This document shows positions 10,481 through 19,505 of a stretch of 64,000 nucleotides of DNA, in pieces. Each line of letters starts with the position of its first letter. The first letter of the stretch is position 1. Below the pieces are notes generated by a model. That model was not told the DNA's origin. It saw only the letters and a program-made list of their open reading frames with translations, and made no database searches. Made by a program: the position numbers and the translations under genes. This DNA comes from Robiginitomaculum sp. (GTDB taxonomy: Bacteria > Pseudomonadota > Alphaproteobacteria > Caulobacterales > Maricaulaceae), in assembly GCA_021776565.1 (NCBI GenBank), contig JAJFFQ010000064.1:1-64000 (forward strand), given 5' to 3'.

Positions 10481-11506
10481 CTAACGCTGTTCAGTCACCC
10501 TTGCCTCTGGATAGCCTGCATTGGCTACGTCATAACGCTGCTGCTCTGCGCCATTTTGGTCTGGATAAGGCCCAACAAGAACCCTGTGAATATAATTGTT
10601 ATTGACCCACGCGGTTTGCACACTGACATTGCCATTTGTGTGCAAGTTTGAGGCTATCTTCTGGGCTTTCTCACGGTTGCCAAAAGCACCAAGTTGAACG
10701 AACCAGCCACCCTGGGCAATTCGAGGTCTTGATAGCGCAATCTGGTATTTATCTTCCGAGGCTTCCGGCCAACCTTGATCCGGTGCGTGAGACGTTGCCT
10801 TTGATGGACGTGATGGTGAAGGCCAGTCTTTGGCCTTGTTGCGCTTTGTAGATGCCTGTTGTACTTTTGCGCGCCCTGGATTGAGCACAGCCGGGCCAAC
10901 ATATTGCACCCTCACCCTGGCGACGCCCTGGCGAATATATCCAAGTTCCTGCGCCGCGCGTTTGGAAAGATCAATCAGGCGATTGTCAATAAAGGGGCCA
11001 CGATCATTAACCCGCACAATGATCGAGCGATCATTATCAAGATTGGTCACACGTACCAGACTAGGCAGAGGCAAGGTTGTGTGCGCGGCACTCATCTGGT
11101 TCATGTCAAAAACTTCGCCATTGGCGGTTTTGCGGCCATGGAATTTGGCACCATACCATGAGGCAACACCCTTGCGGTCATAGTCATCCTGACGGGCTGG
11201 CACATATGTGCGCCCGGAAATTTGATAGGGTCTTCCAATTTTTTGGTGTGCAGATGATCCCGCCACACTTGGATTGTGTGCATATTGGCCGTTCTTGTTG
11301 CGGCGATTTTTATGCCCAAGGCGGACATTTGCCGATACCGGTGCACCCCAACGGCTACCATTAGCCGACACATTAACCGACCCGTTACTGCTACAGGCCG
11401 CCATCATGGCCATGGCACCAAGAATGACGATCACGCGTAGACCTCGCGCGGATAAAACCGCCTCTACCCCTTTATTTAACTGGCTTTGAACTGTGCAAGG
11501 CACCAT
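10481..11506 (-). CDS. rlpA: Septal ring lytic transglycosylase RlpA, lipoprotein with SPOR domain
   Basis: RlpA cleaves naked (stem-peptide-free) glycan strands at the division septum. The signal sequence ends in the lipobox MAAC with the lipidated cysteine at residue 38. The double-psi beta-barrel runs from about GVASWYGAKFHGRKTANGE to RVNDRGPF, the latter holding the conserved aspartate. The last 75 residues form a SPOR domain (GWFVQLGAFGNREKAQ), which binds denuded glycan and targets the septum. The ATG at 11506 has AAGGA about ten bases upstream, which gives an unusually long 20-residue stretch before the hydrophobic signal core. It is monocistronic and faces the HIT gene. Confidence 0.95.
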   Translation of the reverse strand: MVPCTVQSQLNKGVEAVLSARGLRVIVILGAMAMMAACSSNGSVNVSANGSRWGAPVSANVRLGHKNRRNKNGQYAHNPSVAGSSAHQKIGRPYQISGRTYVPARQDDYDRKGVASWYGAKFHGRKTANGEVFDMNQMSAAHTTLPLPSLVRVTNLDNDRSIIVRVNDRGPFIDNRLIDLSKRAAQELGYIRQGVARVRVQYVGPAVLNPGRAKVQQASTKRNKAKDWPSPSRPSKATSHAPDQGWPEASEDKYQIALSRPRIAQGGWFVQLGAFGNREKAQKIASNLHTNGNVSVQTAWVNNNYIHRVLVGPYPDQNGAEQQRYDVANAGYPEARVTEQR

Positions 11507-11712
11507 TCTGGCTTTCCTTTACCTTGCGGCATTTGATGGGCCGCACCCCTGTACGTCGATTTTTCGACTGTTGTTGAGTTTCACCATAGGCCATCACACT
11601 GAATCTTGCGTTAAATGCTATGGTTACCAGAAGATAACTTTTAGGTAGCAGTGATTTTTACGATGACCACCTTGCAGGATCGGGCAAGCCTTGCTAGCCC
11701 TCTGCCATTCGC

Positions 11713-11802
11713 GGATGGGTGGCAGAGTGGTTGAATGCACTGGTCTTGAAAACCAGCGGGCGTGAGAGCGTCTCGGGGGTTCGAATCCCCCCCCATCCGC
11801 CA
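11713..11802 (+). tRNA. tRNA-Ser (anticodon UGA)
   Basis: The acceptor GGATGGG (11713-11719) pairs with CCCATCC (11792-11798), followed by discriminator G and an encoded CCA (11800-11802). The anticodon loop CTTGAAA gives anticodon TGA. The long variable arm and the GGTTCGAATCC T-arm are typical of serine tRNA. The stop codon of the minus-strand hybrid kinase gene lies only ten bases beyond, so the two transcripts are convergent and almost touch. Confidence 0.97.
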
Positions 11803-11812
11803 TTAAACTTGG

Positions 11813-14572
11813 TTACGCCTGGTTTTTCAGGCGTGTTTGCACTTCGCCCAGTGTGGCGTGCATTTGCACGGCGATTTCTCGTAACACCAGCGCAGGATCA
11901 GGGACATTGCCCTCTGCTGCGGCGTGCTCAAGGTCAGAACACACTCCTGCCAGGCGTGCAGCACCAATGTTACCGCTCAAGGATTTCAGCGCATGAGCGG
12001 CGCTACCGATTTGTGCAATATCCCCGCTTGATGTCGCTTCGGACAAACGCTCCAGCGAGCCAGGGGCATGGGTTTTGAACAAGGCAAACACTTGCGCCAA
12101 CAGATCATTGCCACCCGGCACCGTCATCTCACGCAATGACTGCAAAACAGCCTCATCAAGCAATGGCCTGGTTTCTGTCGTATTTGCTGTAAAAGATGAC
12201 GTAGGTTTTATATCTGGTGAAACAGCCTCTGTGTGGGCCGGCTCGCTTGCAATAGTATTGGCGACAAGCTTGTCTTCGCACAACCATTGCGCCAGACACG
12301 CACCAAGTCCTTTAATGGTGAATGGTTTAGCCAGATAACCGTCCATGCCAGCCTCTTTCCAGGCATTGGCACCCGAGCCAGCAACATGCGCGGTGAGTGC
12401 CACAACCGGAACCCGCCCCTGCCCTGCTGTCAGTTCAGCATCGCGAATATGCCGGGTTGCCTCAAACCCATCCATCTGCGGCATGCTGCAATCCATAAAA
12501 ATGAAATCATAGTCCTGCGCCGCCGCGGCGCTAACCGCCTGCACACCGTCCTCAACCAGATCTGCAGTAATATTCATCCGCAACAAGGCTTCCTTGACCA
12601 CCTCACGATTAACCGGGTTGTCATCAGCAACCAGTATGCGCACATTCTCATATGCGGGAAGCGCATCGCTTTTTATCGCCGCATGAGCATTACCCTGACC
12701 AGCCTCAATATGGCCAGCAATTATGCTGTCTGCCATTTGGGCAATCTCAACCATTGAAAGTGGGCGCATAAGCACATCATCAACGACATGACCAGCCAGC
12801 AAGGCGTCAGCAACAGAATCGCCCATTTCAGAGACACCTATGAGCAAGGGTAAATTATTATTTTCTCTCTTGGCAGCAAGGCTTCTTAGCTGTGCTTCTG
12901 CTTTGCTATCAGCAATGATTGCCCGTGCTTTATCAACCATATCCCCTTTTAATAATTCTTCAGGCTGAACACACAAGGCACTCATCCCCCTGGCCTCAAG
13001 CGCCTTGGCCAGTAAAGGCCCACTGGCACTTCCCGACAGGCCAAGCAAAACCTGATAGCCATCGGTTGTCGTGCGTGCTGGTTCAAGACTGCCGGTGATT
13101 TCAATGAGGGGAATAACAAAATAAAATTCAGAGCCATTGCCTGGCTCGCTTTCAATAGCAATCTTGCCATCCATTGCTTCGGTAAGTTTTTTGCAAATCG
13201 CCAAGCCAAGGCCGGTACCGCCATATTGCCTGGTTGTTGACTGGTCGGCCTGGGCAAAGCTTTCAAAAATGGCATCGGCCTTGTCTTTTGAAACCCCAAT
13301 GCCTGTGTCATGCACTGAAAAGCGCAAAGCGGGCGCGTCCTTCTCACCCTGTGCGCTAATGATAATGCTGACATGGCCGTTTTGCGTAAATTTTAACGCA
13401 TTGTTGACCAGGTTACACAAAATCTGGTTGAGTCTGACTGGATCACCAAGCACAGTTCGCGGCACATCCGGAGCAATATAGGCCGCCAGATCAAGTCCTT
13501 TTGAAACAGCTTTTTCCCAAAAAAGGCTAGTGACATTGTCCACCAGAACCGGCAGATCAACCTCTACCTCTTCCAGCTCCAGATGCCCGGACTCTACTTT
13601 AGAAAAGTCCAGTATATCATTGATAATACCCAATAAACTTTGCCCTGAACGCACAATGACATTGGCATATCGCTGGTATTTCTGGTTCAGGTTAGCAGAA
13701 GACAGCAACTCGGCCATAACCAGCATGCCATTCATGGGCGTGCGAATTTCATGGCTCATGGTTGCCAGAAATTCTGATTTAGCCTGATTGGCATTTTCTG
13801 CCACGTCCTTGGCTTCTTTCAGGTCTGCGGTACGCTCTGCCACATCCTGTTCCAGCCGGTCGCGGTGTGCCCGCAGACTGTTATCGCGTGAGTGAACCTC
13901 GGCAAGCATGGCATTAAAAGCATCAACAAGATGCCCGGTTTCATCGCTGGATGTACGTTTGACCTTTTTGGTAAAATTATGATTGCGCTGCACATCGTCC
14001 ATGGCCGCACTCAGCGCCCGGATCGGGTTGGTAATTGCACGTTGCAAGCTTGCCGCAATCATCGCACCAATCAGGGAGGCCAAAAACGCGGCAAGGGCGG
14101 TATTGCGCAAATCCTTGACCAGAGTTTGTCGCAAATCTGAAACATCGGCATCAATCAGCAAGCTGCCCACCACTTCACCGCCAAAGCGCACAGGCGTTAT
14201 AATTTGGGCTGTGCGGGCGCGCAAAATGCGTGTTGTTACTGTGTCTTCGGTCAACTGTATGAATTTGGCTTGCAAGGCAACAGAGGTTCCCATTTCTGCC
14301 AGCCTGCGCCCGGTCATGTCATTCACCTGGGAAAAATTGATATGTTTCAGCCCCTGCACAGAGCGCATGACCTGATAGACCCCTGCCTGATCGCTCGCCG
14401 CCACGGCCTTGCCCATCGAAGCCGCCATAACATTACCGATATTTTTTAGCTCCGTTGCCCGGTTCTGTGCCGATTGCACAGCATCCTGCCAGGCCGACCA
14501 GGCACTAACCATAAGCACAGCCGAAAATACGGCACTGAAAACAATGAGAAGGAGCTTCTTTTTTATTGACAC
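11813..14572 (-). CDS. BarA-like hybrid sensor histidine kinase (HAMP-HisKA-HATPase-REC-HPt)
   Basis: A 919-residue inner membrane phosphorelay kinase. TM1 lies at about residues 7-26, an extracytoplasmic sensor follows, and TM2 (about 158-176) leads into HAMP. The H-box [10 protein letters not shown] places the phosphorylated histidine at 274; the N-box ([11 protein letters not shown]) and G-box (GGTGLGLAI) are intact. Residues 505-615 look like a degenerate receiver. A canonical receiver follows with Asp694 ([12 protein letters not shown]), and the C-terminal HPt domain has His860 ([13 protein letters not shown]). This is the BarA/ArcB-type tripartite layout. No DNA-binding output regulator is adjacent; the divergent receiver-HATPase gene is the nearest candidate partner. 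Confidence 0.93.
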   Translation of the reverse strand: MSIKKKLLLIVFSAVFSAVLMVSAWSAWQDAVQSAQNRATELKNIGNVMAASMGKAVAASDQAGVYQVMRSVQGLKHINFSQVNDMTGRRLAEMGTSVALQAKFIQLTEDTVTTRILRARTAQIITPVRFGGEVVGSLLIDADVSDLRQTLVKDLRNTALAAFLASLIGAMIAASLQRAITNPIRALSAAMDDVQRNHNFTKKVKRTSSDETGHLVDAFNAMLAEVHSRDNSLRAHRDRLEQDVAERTADLKEAKDVAENANQAKSEFLATMSHEIRTPMNGMLVMAELLSSANLNQKYQRYANVIVRSGQSLLGIINDILDFSKVESGHLELEEVEVDLPVLVDNVTSLFWEKAVSKGLDLAAYIAPDVPRTVLGDPVRLNQILCNLVNNALKFTQNGHVSIIISAQGEKDAPALRFSVHDTGIGVSKDKADAIFESFAQADQSTTRQYGGTGLGLAICKKLTEAMDGKIAIESEPGNGSEFYFVIPLIEITGSLEPARTTTDGYQVLLGLSGSASGPLLAKALEARGMSALCVQPEELLKGDMVDKARAIIADSKAEAQLRSLAAKRENNNLPLLIGVSEMGDSVADALLAGHVVDDVLMRPLSMVEIAQMADSIIAGHIEAGQGNAHAAIKSDALPAYENVRILVADDNPVNREVVKEALLRMNITADLVEDGVQAVSAAAAQDYDFIFMDCSMPQMDGFEATRHIRDAELTAGQGRVPVVALTAHVAGSGANAWKEAGMDGYLAKPFTIKGLGACLAQWLCEDKLVANTIASEPAHTEAVSPDIKPTSSFTANTTETRPLLDEAVLQSLREMTVPGGNDLLAQVFALFKTHAPGSLERLSEATSSGDIAQIGSAAHALKSLSGNIGAARLAGVCSDLEHAAAEGNVPDPALVLREIAVQMHATLGEVQTRLKNQA

Positions 14573-14701
14573 CGAATTTTGTCCTCAAAACAAAGCACCA
14601 GAATAATCCCCACTACGCACTGTTTGGTCAATAAACAATTAAATTCAAATTCACGATTTATTGACCCTAAACACGTATAGTGACCTCAATTGGGGACAAA
14701 A

Positions 14702-15850
14702 ATGTTCGGCAAAACAGCAAAAAACCATGAAAATATAGAGGTTATTCCCTCTGCTGATTCAGTTAGTGATTATGGTCAAGCCAGCCGTATCCTGTTAATT
14801 GATGATGATCCCATCCAGTTGCAAATTGCTTCATCCTCCCTTGCGGGCGGCAATTATCAGGTCACAACAGCCAATGATGGCCGTGAAGGACTTGAAAAAC
14901 TAAAGCAAGAAACCTTTGATCTGATCGTCGTCGATATTGATATGCCGATCATGAACGGATTTGATGTAATTCAGAGTGTGCGGGCAAACCCTGAACTGGC
15001 ACAATTGCCGATCATCGTCGTTAGCGGTAATGACCAGATACATGATATTGACCGGGCGTTTGATGAGGGTGCGACATCGTTTTTGAACAAGCCGGTGAAC
15101 TGGAATATCTTTGTCCAGCACATCAAATTTGTATTGCGCACTGCTCAAACTGAACATCTTGCCGTGCAAACGGCACGACAAGCACAAGAGGCTTCGCGCG
15201 CCAAGAGCAAAGTGATAAATCAATGCCTGCACAGATTTGGAGCACAAGTGTTTGCTCTGGATCGTATCGCAACGAAACTGTCACCAGAAACAGGCACTAA
15301 TGCGCTTGATGAATTGTGCAGCACAAACAAGATCATGGCCCATGCGCTTGGTTCATTAAATCAAACCGCCGACATTCTTTCTGGTGAGATCAGGGTTAAT
15401 GATGAGCCGTTTGCGCTGCGTGATATGCTGGAAAATATCATTAAAGATTGTGGTGGGCGCATGCCGGTTACATTCACCAAACCAGATGTCATTGTTGATA
15501 CTCTTGCCTTGCGCACTGACCAGAAGTTGATCCGGGTCGCCATAGAGGCATTATTGAACAATGTGGCCGCTCATTGCCCCCCGCAAACACCAGCTACCCT
15601 TACATTTTCGGATCAAACCCATGGTCGATTGGTCATTACCCTTCATGATGAAGGTTCAGGACTGCCGCAATCAAATACTTCGACCAGAGAAAAGCCCGAA
15701 GGAGATACAAAGGGGCTTGGCCTGACTGTCGTGCGTCAAATTATGAAACTTCTCGACGGAGAATTTTTGCTTAAGTCAACACCTGGTTATGGCGTTACAG
15801 CATCTCTTTTGTTCCCTAAGTCAAAGGTGGTACGCCATGTTCACCATTAA
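14702..15850 (+). CDS. Response-regulator receiver fused to a HATPase domain, no H-box
   Basis: The first 130 residues of this 382-residue protein form a receiver (LLIDDDP acidic pair, phospho-acceptor Asp78 in VVDIDMP, Lys128 in LNKPV). A helical linker follows where a HisKA domain would be, but no H-box of the SHE-RTP type is visible; only QCLHRFG is present. The C-terminal part (about 255-375) is an ATPase domain with an LLNNVAAHCPP N-box and a KGLGLTV G-box. The ATG at 14702 has GGGGAC just upstream. The gene is divergent from the BarA-like kinase and overlaps the next gene by 14 bases. It may act as a phosphate-gated kinase, anti-sigma-like partner or histidine phosphotransferase; the sequence does not decide. 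Confidence 0.85.
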   Translation: MFGKTAKNHENIEVIPSADSVSDYGQASRILLIDDDPIQLQIASSSLAGGNYQVTTANDGREGLEKLKQETFDLIVVDIDMPIMNGFDVIQSVRANPELAQLPIIVVSGNDQIHDIDRAFDEGATSFLNKPVNWNIFVQHIKFVLRTAQTEHLAVQTARQAQEASRAKSKVINQCLHRFGAQVFALDRIATKLSPETGTNALDELCSTNKIMAHALGSLNQTADILSGEIRVNDEPFALRDMLENIIKDCGGRMPVTFTKPDVIVDTLALRTDQKLIRVAIEALLNNVAAHCPPQTPATLTFSDQTHGRLVITLHDEGSGLPQSNTSTREKPEGDTKGLGLTVVRQIMKLLDGEFLLKSTPGYGVTASLLFPKSKVVRHVHH

Positions 15851-17114
15851 ACCCATAAACGTCCTCGCGGGAATATTAAAACGTTTTTCAAATGCCAGAA
15901 AAGGCAATATTGCGCTATCGTTCGCCCTTGCGCTGCCGGTCATTGCCCTAGGGGTTGGATTGGCCGTTGAGGTTGGTTCATGGGAAACACAAAAACGACG
16001 CCTACAATCTGCTGTTGATGCGGCCGCAATCGCGGGTGCCAATGAAATGTATTTGAACGGCACCACCAAAAACGTCGTGGCTAGTACGGTGCAGACGGTA
16101 GGGTCAGCAAATCTGATTAGCGGGCGATCACCAAAAGCCAGCTTTGCAACTAAAGTTAACGATCAGGACAGAACCGTCCAAGTGCACGCAACGCAACCCC
16201 GAATTCAATATCTGTCTGCCGTTCTCAAAAGCAGCACACCACCAATTACGGCAAAAGCTACTGCACGGGCAGTTGGCGGCGGACAGATATGCATCATCGG
16301 ACTGGATGAAAGTGCAAAAGAAACGATTGCATTGACCAACCGGGCACGCCTGACAGCCCCGGACTGCGCCGTTTACTCAAACTCACTCTCCAAGGAGGGG
16401 TTGTCAGTAAAAAATTCGGCCTTGTTGATTAGCGGGTTGCTATGCACCGCTGGTGGTGCGGAAGGTAGTAAAATGGTAAATTATGACCCCGCACCCATTT
16501 TTGATTGCCCACAACTGCAAGACCCCCTCCGTGACCGGGTGCCGCCACAGGCTAGTGGCTGCAAAGCAAAAAAGCTTACAATCAAGGGGAAGAACACCAC
16601 ACTCTACCCGGGTACCTATTGTGATGATTTAACGATTACAGATGGTGCCAATGTTATTTTCAAATCAGGCATTTACATCATAAAAGATGGAGAACTAAAG
16701 GTAACTGGTGATGCATCTATTACCGGGCAATATGTCGGATTTTACTTTTTGGGTGATAAAGCCACGTTTGAGTTTGATACAAAATCACATGTTGATTTGG
16801 GGGCACCAAAAGAGGGTCCAATGGCCGGGTTATTGTTTTTTAGTGATCGCAACACCAAAAATATGAACAAGTTTAAAATTTTAAGCGATGATGCTCGTAA
16901 TCTTCTGGGGACGATATACCTTCCCAATGGCGAATTGCTAATTGATTCAAAAAGCCCTGTCGCCGATCAATCTGACTATACTGTTATTGTGACCCGTAAG
17001 CTTACCCTCAAAGAGGGGCCAAATCTGGTTATCAATGATGATTATGGTATTTCCGATGTTCCCGTACCCGACGGTGTGGGGCCGGTAAATTCTCAAGTCG
17101 CATTGGCGCAATAG
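15837..17114 (+). CDS. TadG/TadE-like surface protein with N-terminal pilin-like membrane segment
   Basis: The N-terminal region (GNIALSFALALPVIALGVG, residues about 23-41) followed by EVGSWETQKRRLQSAVDAAAIAGA is the signature of the TadE/TadG-like (putative Flp pilus assembly, DUF2134) family. The remainder of the 425 residues is a repetitive, beta-rich, extracytoplasmic part (repeating ...ITDGANVIFKSGIYII..., ...KVTGDASITGQYVGFY...), reminiscent of a right-handed beta-helix. The ATG at 15837 lies inside the end of the receiver-HATPase gene, so the two are translationally coupled. No other tad or flp genes are in the window. Confidence 0.82.
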   Translation: MFTIKPINVLAGILKRFSNARKGNIALSFALALPVIALGVGLAVEVGSWETQKRRLQSAVDAAAIAGANEMYLNGTTKNVVASTVQTVGSANLISGRSPKASFATKVNDQDRTVQVHATQPRIQYLSAVLKSSTPPITAKATARAVGGGQICIIGLDESAKETIALTNRARLTAPDCAVYSNSLSKEGLSVKNSALLISGLLCTAGGAEGSKMVNYDPAPIFDCPQLQDPLRDRVPPQASGCKAKKLTIKGKNTTLYPGTYCDDLTITDGANVIFKSGIYIIKDGELKVTGDASITGQYVGFYFLGDKATFEFDTKSHVDLGAPKEGPMAGLLFFSDRNTKNMNKFKILSDDARNLLGTIYLPNGELLIDSKSPVADQSDYTVIVTRKLTLKEGPNLVINDDYGISDVPVPDGVGPVNSQVALAQ

Positions 17115-17194
17115 GTTACAAATACCACTTTGCTAGAATTACAGATCAGGTGTTGACCCATACGCATCTCCTGTTAGGTTCCGCGCCTTGGTCA

Positions 17195-17270
17195 GGGCCC
17201 GTAGCTCAGCTGGTAGAGCAACTGACTTTTAATCAGTAGGTCTCCGGTTCGAACCCGGACGGGCTCACCA
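17195..17270 (+). tRNA. tRNA-Lys (anticodon UUU)
   Basis: The acceptor GGGCCCG (17195-17201) pairs with CGGGCTC (17260-17266) with one G-U pair; discriminator A and an encoded CCA (17268-17270) follow. The anticodon loop CTTTTAA gives TTT. D-arm and T-arm are canonical. An IS6-family element begins 32 bases downstream. I found no repeated tRNA 3' end at the other border of the island. Confidence 0.97.
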
Positions 17271-17302
17271 TTGTTTTCAATATGTTAATGCTACATTTTA
17301 AT

Positions 17303-18108
17303 GGCATTGTCAGATTAAAACGCCCTTGAGGGCTGGACTTACATTTCGTACTGTTTTGAATGACAAACCCGTTCCGTTATTTCAAAACATCGCCCGAAAT
17401 CATCCGCCTTGCAGTGATGATGTATGTCCGTTTCCCTTTATCCCTACGAAATATTGAGGATTTGCTGCACGAACGAGGCATCGATATTACCCACGAAACT
17501 ATCAGGTTCTGGTGGAACCGGTTTGGGCCAATGTTTGCCAGGAAAATTAGAAAGCGGCGGGTTCAAAACCAGAATTACTCAAACTGGGCCTGGCATTTGG
17601 ATGAGGTGTTCGTGAAAATCAATGGTGAACTCCACTATTTGTGGCGTGCCGTCGACCACGAAGGTGAAGTGCTGGAAGCATACGTCAGCAAACGGCGCGA
17701 CCGTAAGGCAGCATTGAAGTTTATGCGTAAACTGATGAAACGTCATGGGAACCCGAAGCGGATAGTTACAGATAAACTCGGATCATATCGAGCAGCCATG
17801 AAAATGGTTGGAAATGCGGGCATCCAGGACACCAGAAAGTGGCACAACAATCGTGCTAAGAACTCACATCAACCGTTCCGGCGACGAGAAAAAGCAATGC
17901 TGAAATTCAGAAGTTCTGCTACCCTGCAAAAGTTCGTTTCAATCCATTCATCCATACACAACCATTTCAATCATCAAAGGCATCTGGAACACCGAGATAA
18001 AGTCAAGACTCTGCGGTCTGAAGCTCTGGTAGAATGGCGGCAACTTGTGGCATGAATCGTGTGAAATTTTGGCCTAGCATTTCCTGTAAACGTTCTTCTG
18101 ACAATGCC
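17303..18108 (+). mobile_element. Complete IS6-family insertion sequence, 806 bp
   Basis: Terminal inverted repeats of 12 perfect bases lie at 17303-17314 (GGCATTGTCAGA) and 18097-18108, with partial matching continuing inward. The length and single intact transposase gene are typical of the IS6/IS26 family. The eight-base flanks (ATTTTAAT on the left, AAAACTCT on the right) do not match, so no target duplication is left. This suggests that adjacent DNA was rearranged or deleted after insertion, or that the element arrived as one end of a larger structure. Confidence 0.93.
17360..18055 (+). CDS. IS6-family DDE transposase
   Basis: The 231-residue length is close to the usual 230-240. The catalytic aspartates and glutamate are recognisable in WHLDEVFVKI, RIVTDKLGSYRAA and FRRREKAML, and the N-terminal FRYFKTSPEIIRLAVMMYVRF with YRFP-like helix-turn-helix is characteristic of the family. 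No frameshift or stop interrupts it, so the element may be active. It is transcribed toward the polysaccharide gene cluster and an outward reading promoter cannot be excluded. Confidence 0.96.
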   Translation: MTNPFRYFKTSPEIIRLAVMMYVRFPLSLRNIEDLLHERGIDITHETIRFWWNRFGPMFARKIRKRRVQNQNYSNWAWHLDEVFVKINGELHYLWRAVDHEGEVLEAYVSKRRDRKAALKFMRKLMKRHGNPKRIVTDKLGSYRAAMKMVGNAGIQDTRKWHNNRAKNSHQPFRRREKAMLKFRSSATLQKFVSIHSSIHNHFNHQRHLEHRDKVKTLRSEALVEWRQLVA

Positions 18109-18221
18109 AAAACTCTGGTTTAAAGGCGCAAATAGATTGTCCACCATCGGCGCTTATGGTACTGAATTTAGGTCTGGGCTAAGTGAAGGTTTTTGTTCAT
18201 CTTGATCTTATGGAGAAAAAG

Positions 18222-18254
18222 ATGAGACAGAAACGCAAAAGCAAACAATTTTAG
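18222..18254 (+). pseudogene. Short leader frame, possible 5' remnant of an IS3-type orfA
   Basis: An ATG at 18222 (or 18210) with GGAG upstream opens a frame that encodes MRQKRKSKQF and stops at 18254. The stop is four bases before the glycosyltransferase ATG at 18259. Removing one T from the TTTT at 18249-18252 would extend the peptide as ...KQFSE, which resembles the beginning of IS3-family OrfA proteins (RKSKFSEEQ). It may therefore be a transposase relic that now provides ribosome delivery to the downstream gene, which lacks its own ribosome binding site. The match is short and the call tentative. Confidence 0.35.
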
Positions 18255-18258
18255 CGAA

Positions 18259-19503
18259 ATGCATATTTTATTTTTGACCGATAACTTCCCCCCCGAGATC
18301 AATGCCCCGGCCTCACGCACGTTCGAGCATTGTAGCGAATGGGTGAAAGCCGGACATCAAGTGACGATCATCACCTGCGCACCCAATTTTCCAAAGGGAA
18401 AGGTGTTTGACGGTTATCGTAATCGCCTCTGGCAGAGCGAGGAGATGGCGGGCTTGCACGTCATTCGTGTGTGGAGCTATATTACCAAAAATGAAGGTTT
18501 TCTAAAACGCATTCTGGATTATATCAGCTATATGGTGTCGGCCATTATCGCGGCGCTATTTGTGCGCAAACCCGATATCGTCGTTGGTACGTCGCCGCAG
18601 TTTTTCACTGTCTGCGCAGCCTATGTGGTCGGAGTTTATAAACGCATTCCCTTTGTGTTTGAGTTACGTGATCTGTGGCCAGAATCCATTAAAGCGGTTG
18701 GGGCCATGCGCCCGGGCCGCCTCTTGTCCATGCTCGAAGCCATAGAGCATTTTCTCTATCGCCGTGCGGCCTTGATTATCAGTGTTACCAACAGCTTTAA
18801 ACAGGTTCTGGAAGACGGGGGCATTGATGGAGGTAAAATTCATGTGGTGACAAACGGCATTGATCTGGAGCGTTTTCAGCCGCTGCAAAAGGATGCAAAT
18901 TTGGTCAGTGAGCTGGGATTAGAGGGCAAGTTTGTTGCCGGTTATATAGGCACGCACGGTCTGGCTCATGCGCTTGAAACCCTGTTGGAAGCCGCTCAAC
19001 AGATTCAGCATCACCCGCAGGGAGGGCGCTTTTGCCTTATCATGCTAGGCGATGGCGCTAAAAAGGCCGAGCTGGTCACCAAAGCGCGGGACATGAAGCT
19101 CGATAATGTTTTTTTTCTGGACTCCGTGCCCAAAGACGATGTGCCGCGCTATTGGGGCTTGCTGGATGTGGCTATTATCCATTTGCGTGATACGCCCTTG
19201 TTTCAATCAGTCATTCCGTCCAAGCTTTTTGAAAGCATGGGCATGGGCATTCCTATTGTGCATGGAGTGCGTGGTGAATCAGCCAAAATTGTGCAGGGCC
19301 ATAAAGTGGGGCTGACCTTTGATCCGGAAAATGCCACGCAATTATGCGCGCAGCTGTTAAGGCTGCAAAGCGACCCCGCCCTCTATGAGGATTTGCGCAC
19401 CCATTGCCTGCGCGCCGCGCCAAAATTTGACCGTACCGTTCTGGCCGGGCGACTGTTGTCGCATCTGGAGGCGACGGTAGGACGGCGCAAAGGACAGGTC
19501 TAG
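18259..19503 (+). CDS. Family 4 glycosyltransferase, WbuB-like
   Basis: The 414-residue protein has the GT-B fold expected of GT4 enzymes. The N-terminal MHILFLTDNFPPEINAPASR is characteristic of the WbuB-like group that transfers N-acetylated amino sugars to lipid-linked intermediates. The C-terminal nucleotide-sugar site appears in the KLFESMGMGIPIVHGVRGESA region with the EX7E-like element. It is the first gene of the plus-strand block lyase-WecB-WecC-oxidoreductase and is probably the enzyme that uses the ManNAc-derived sugar made by the next genes. It lacks a clear ribosome binding site; a short frame ends four bases upstream. Donor and acceptor are not known. Confidence 0.9.
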   Translation: MHILFLTDNFPPEINAPASRTFEHCSEWVKAGHQVTIITCAPNFPKGKVFDGYRNRLWQSEEMAGLHVIRVWSYITKNEGFLKRILDYISYMVSAIIAALFVRKPDIVVGTSPQFFTVCAAYVVGVYKRIPFVFELRDLWPESIKAVGAMRPGRLLSMLEAIEHFLYRRAALIISVTNSFKQVLEDGGIDGGKIHVVTNGIDLERFQPLQKDANLVSELGLEGKFVAGYIGTHGLAHALETLLEAAQQIQHHPQGGRFCLIMLGDGAKKAELVTKARDMKLDNVFFLDSVPKDDVPRYWGLLDVAIIHLRDTPLFQSVIPSKLFESMGMGIPIVHGVRGESAKIVQGHKVGLTFDPENATQLCAQLLRLQSDPALYEDLRTHCLRAAPKFDRTVLAGRLLSHLEATVGRRKGQV

Positions 19504-19505
19504 GC

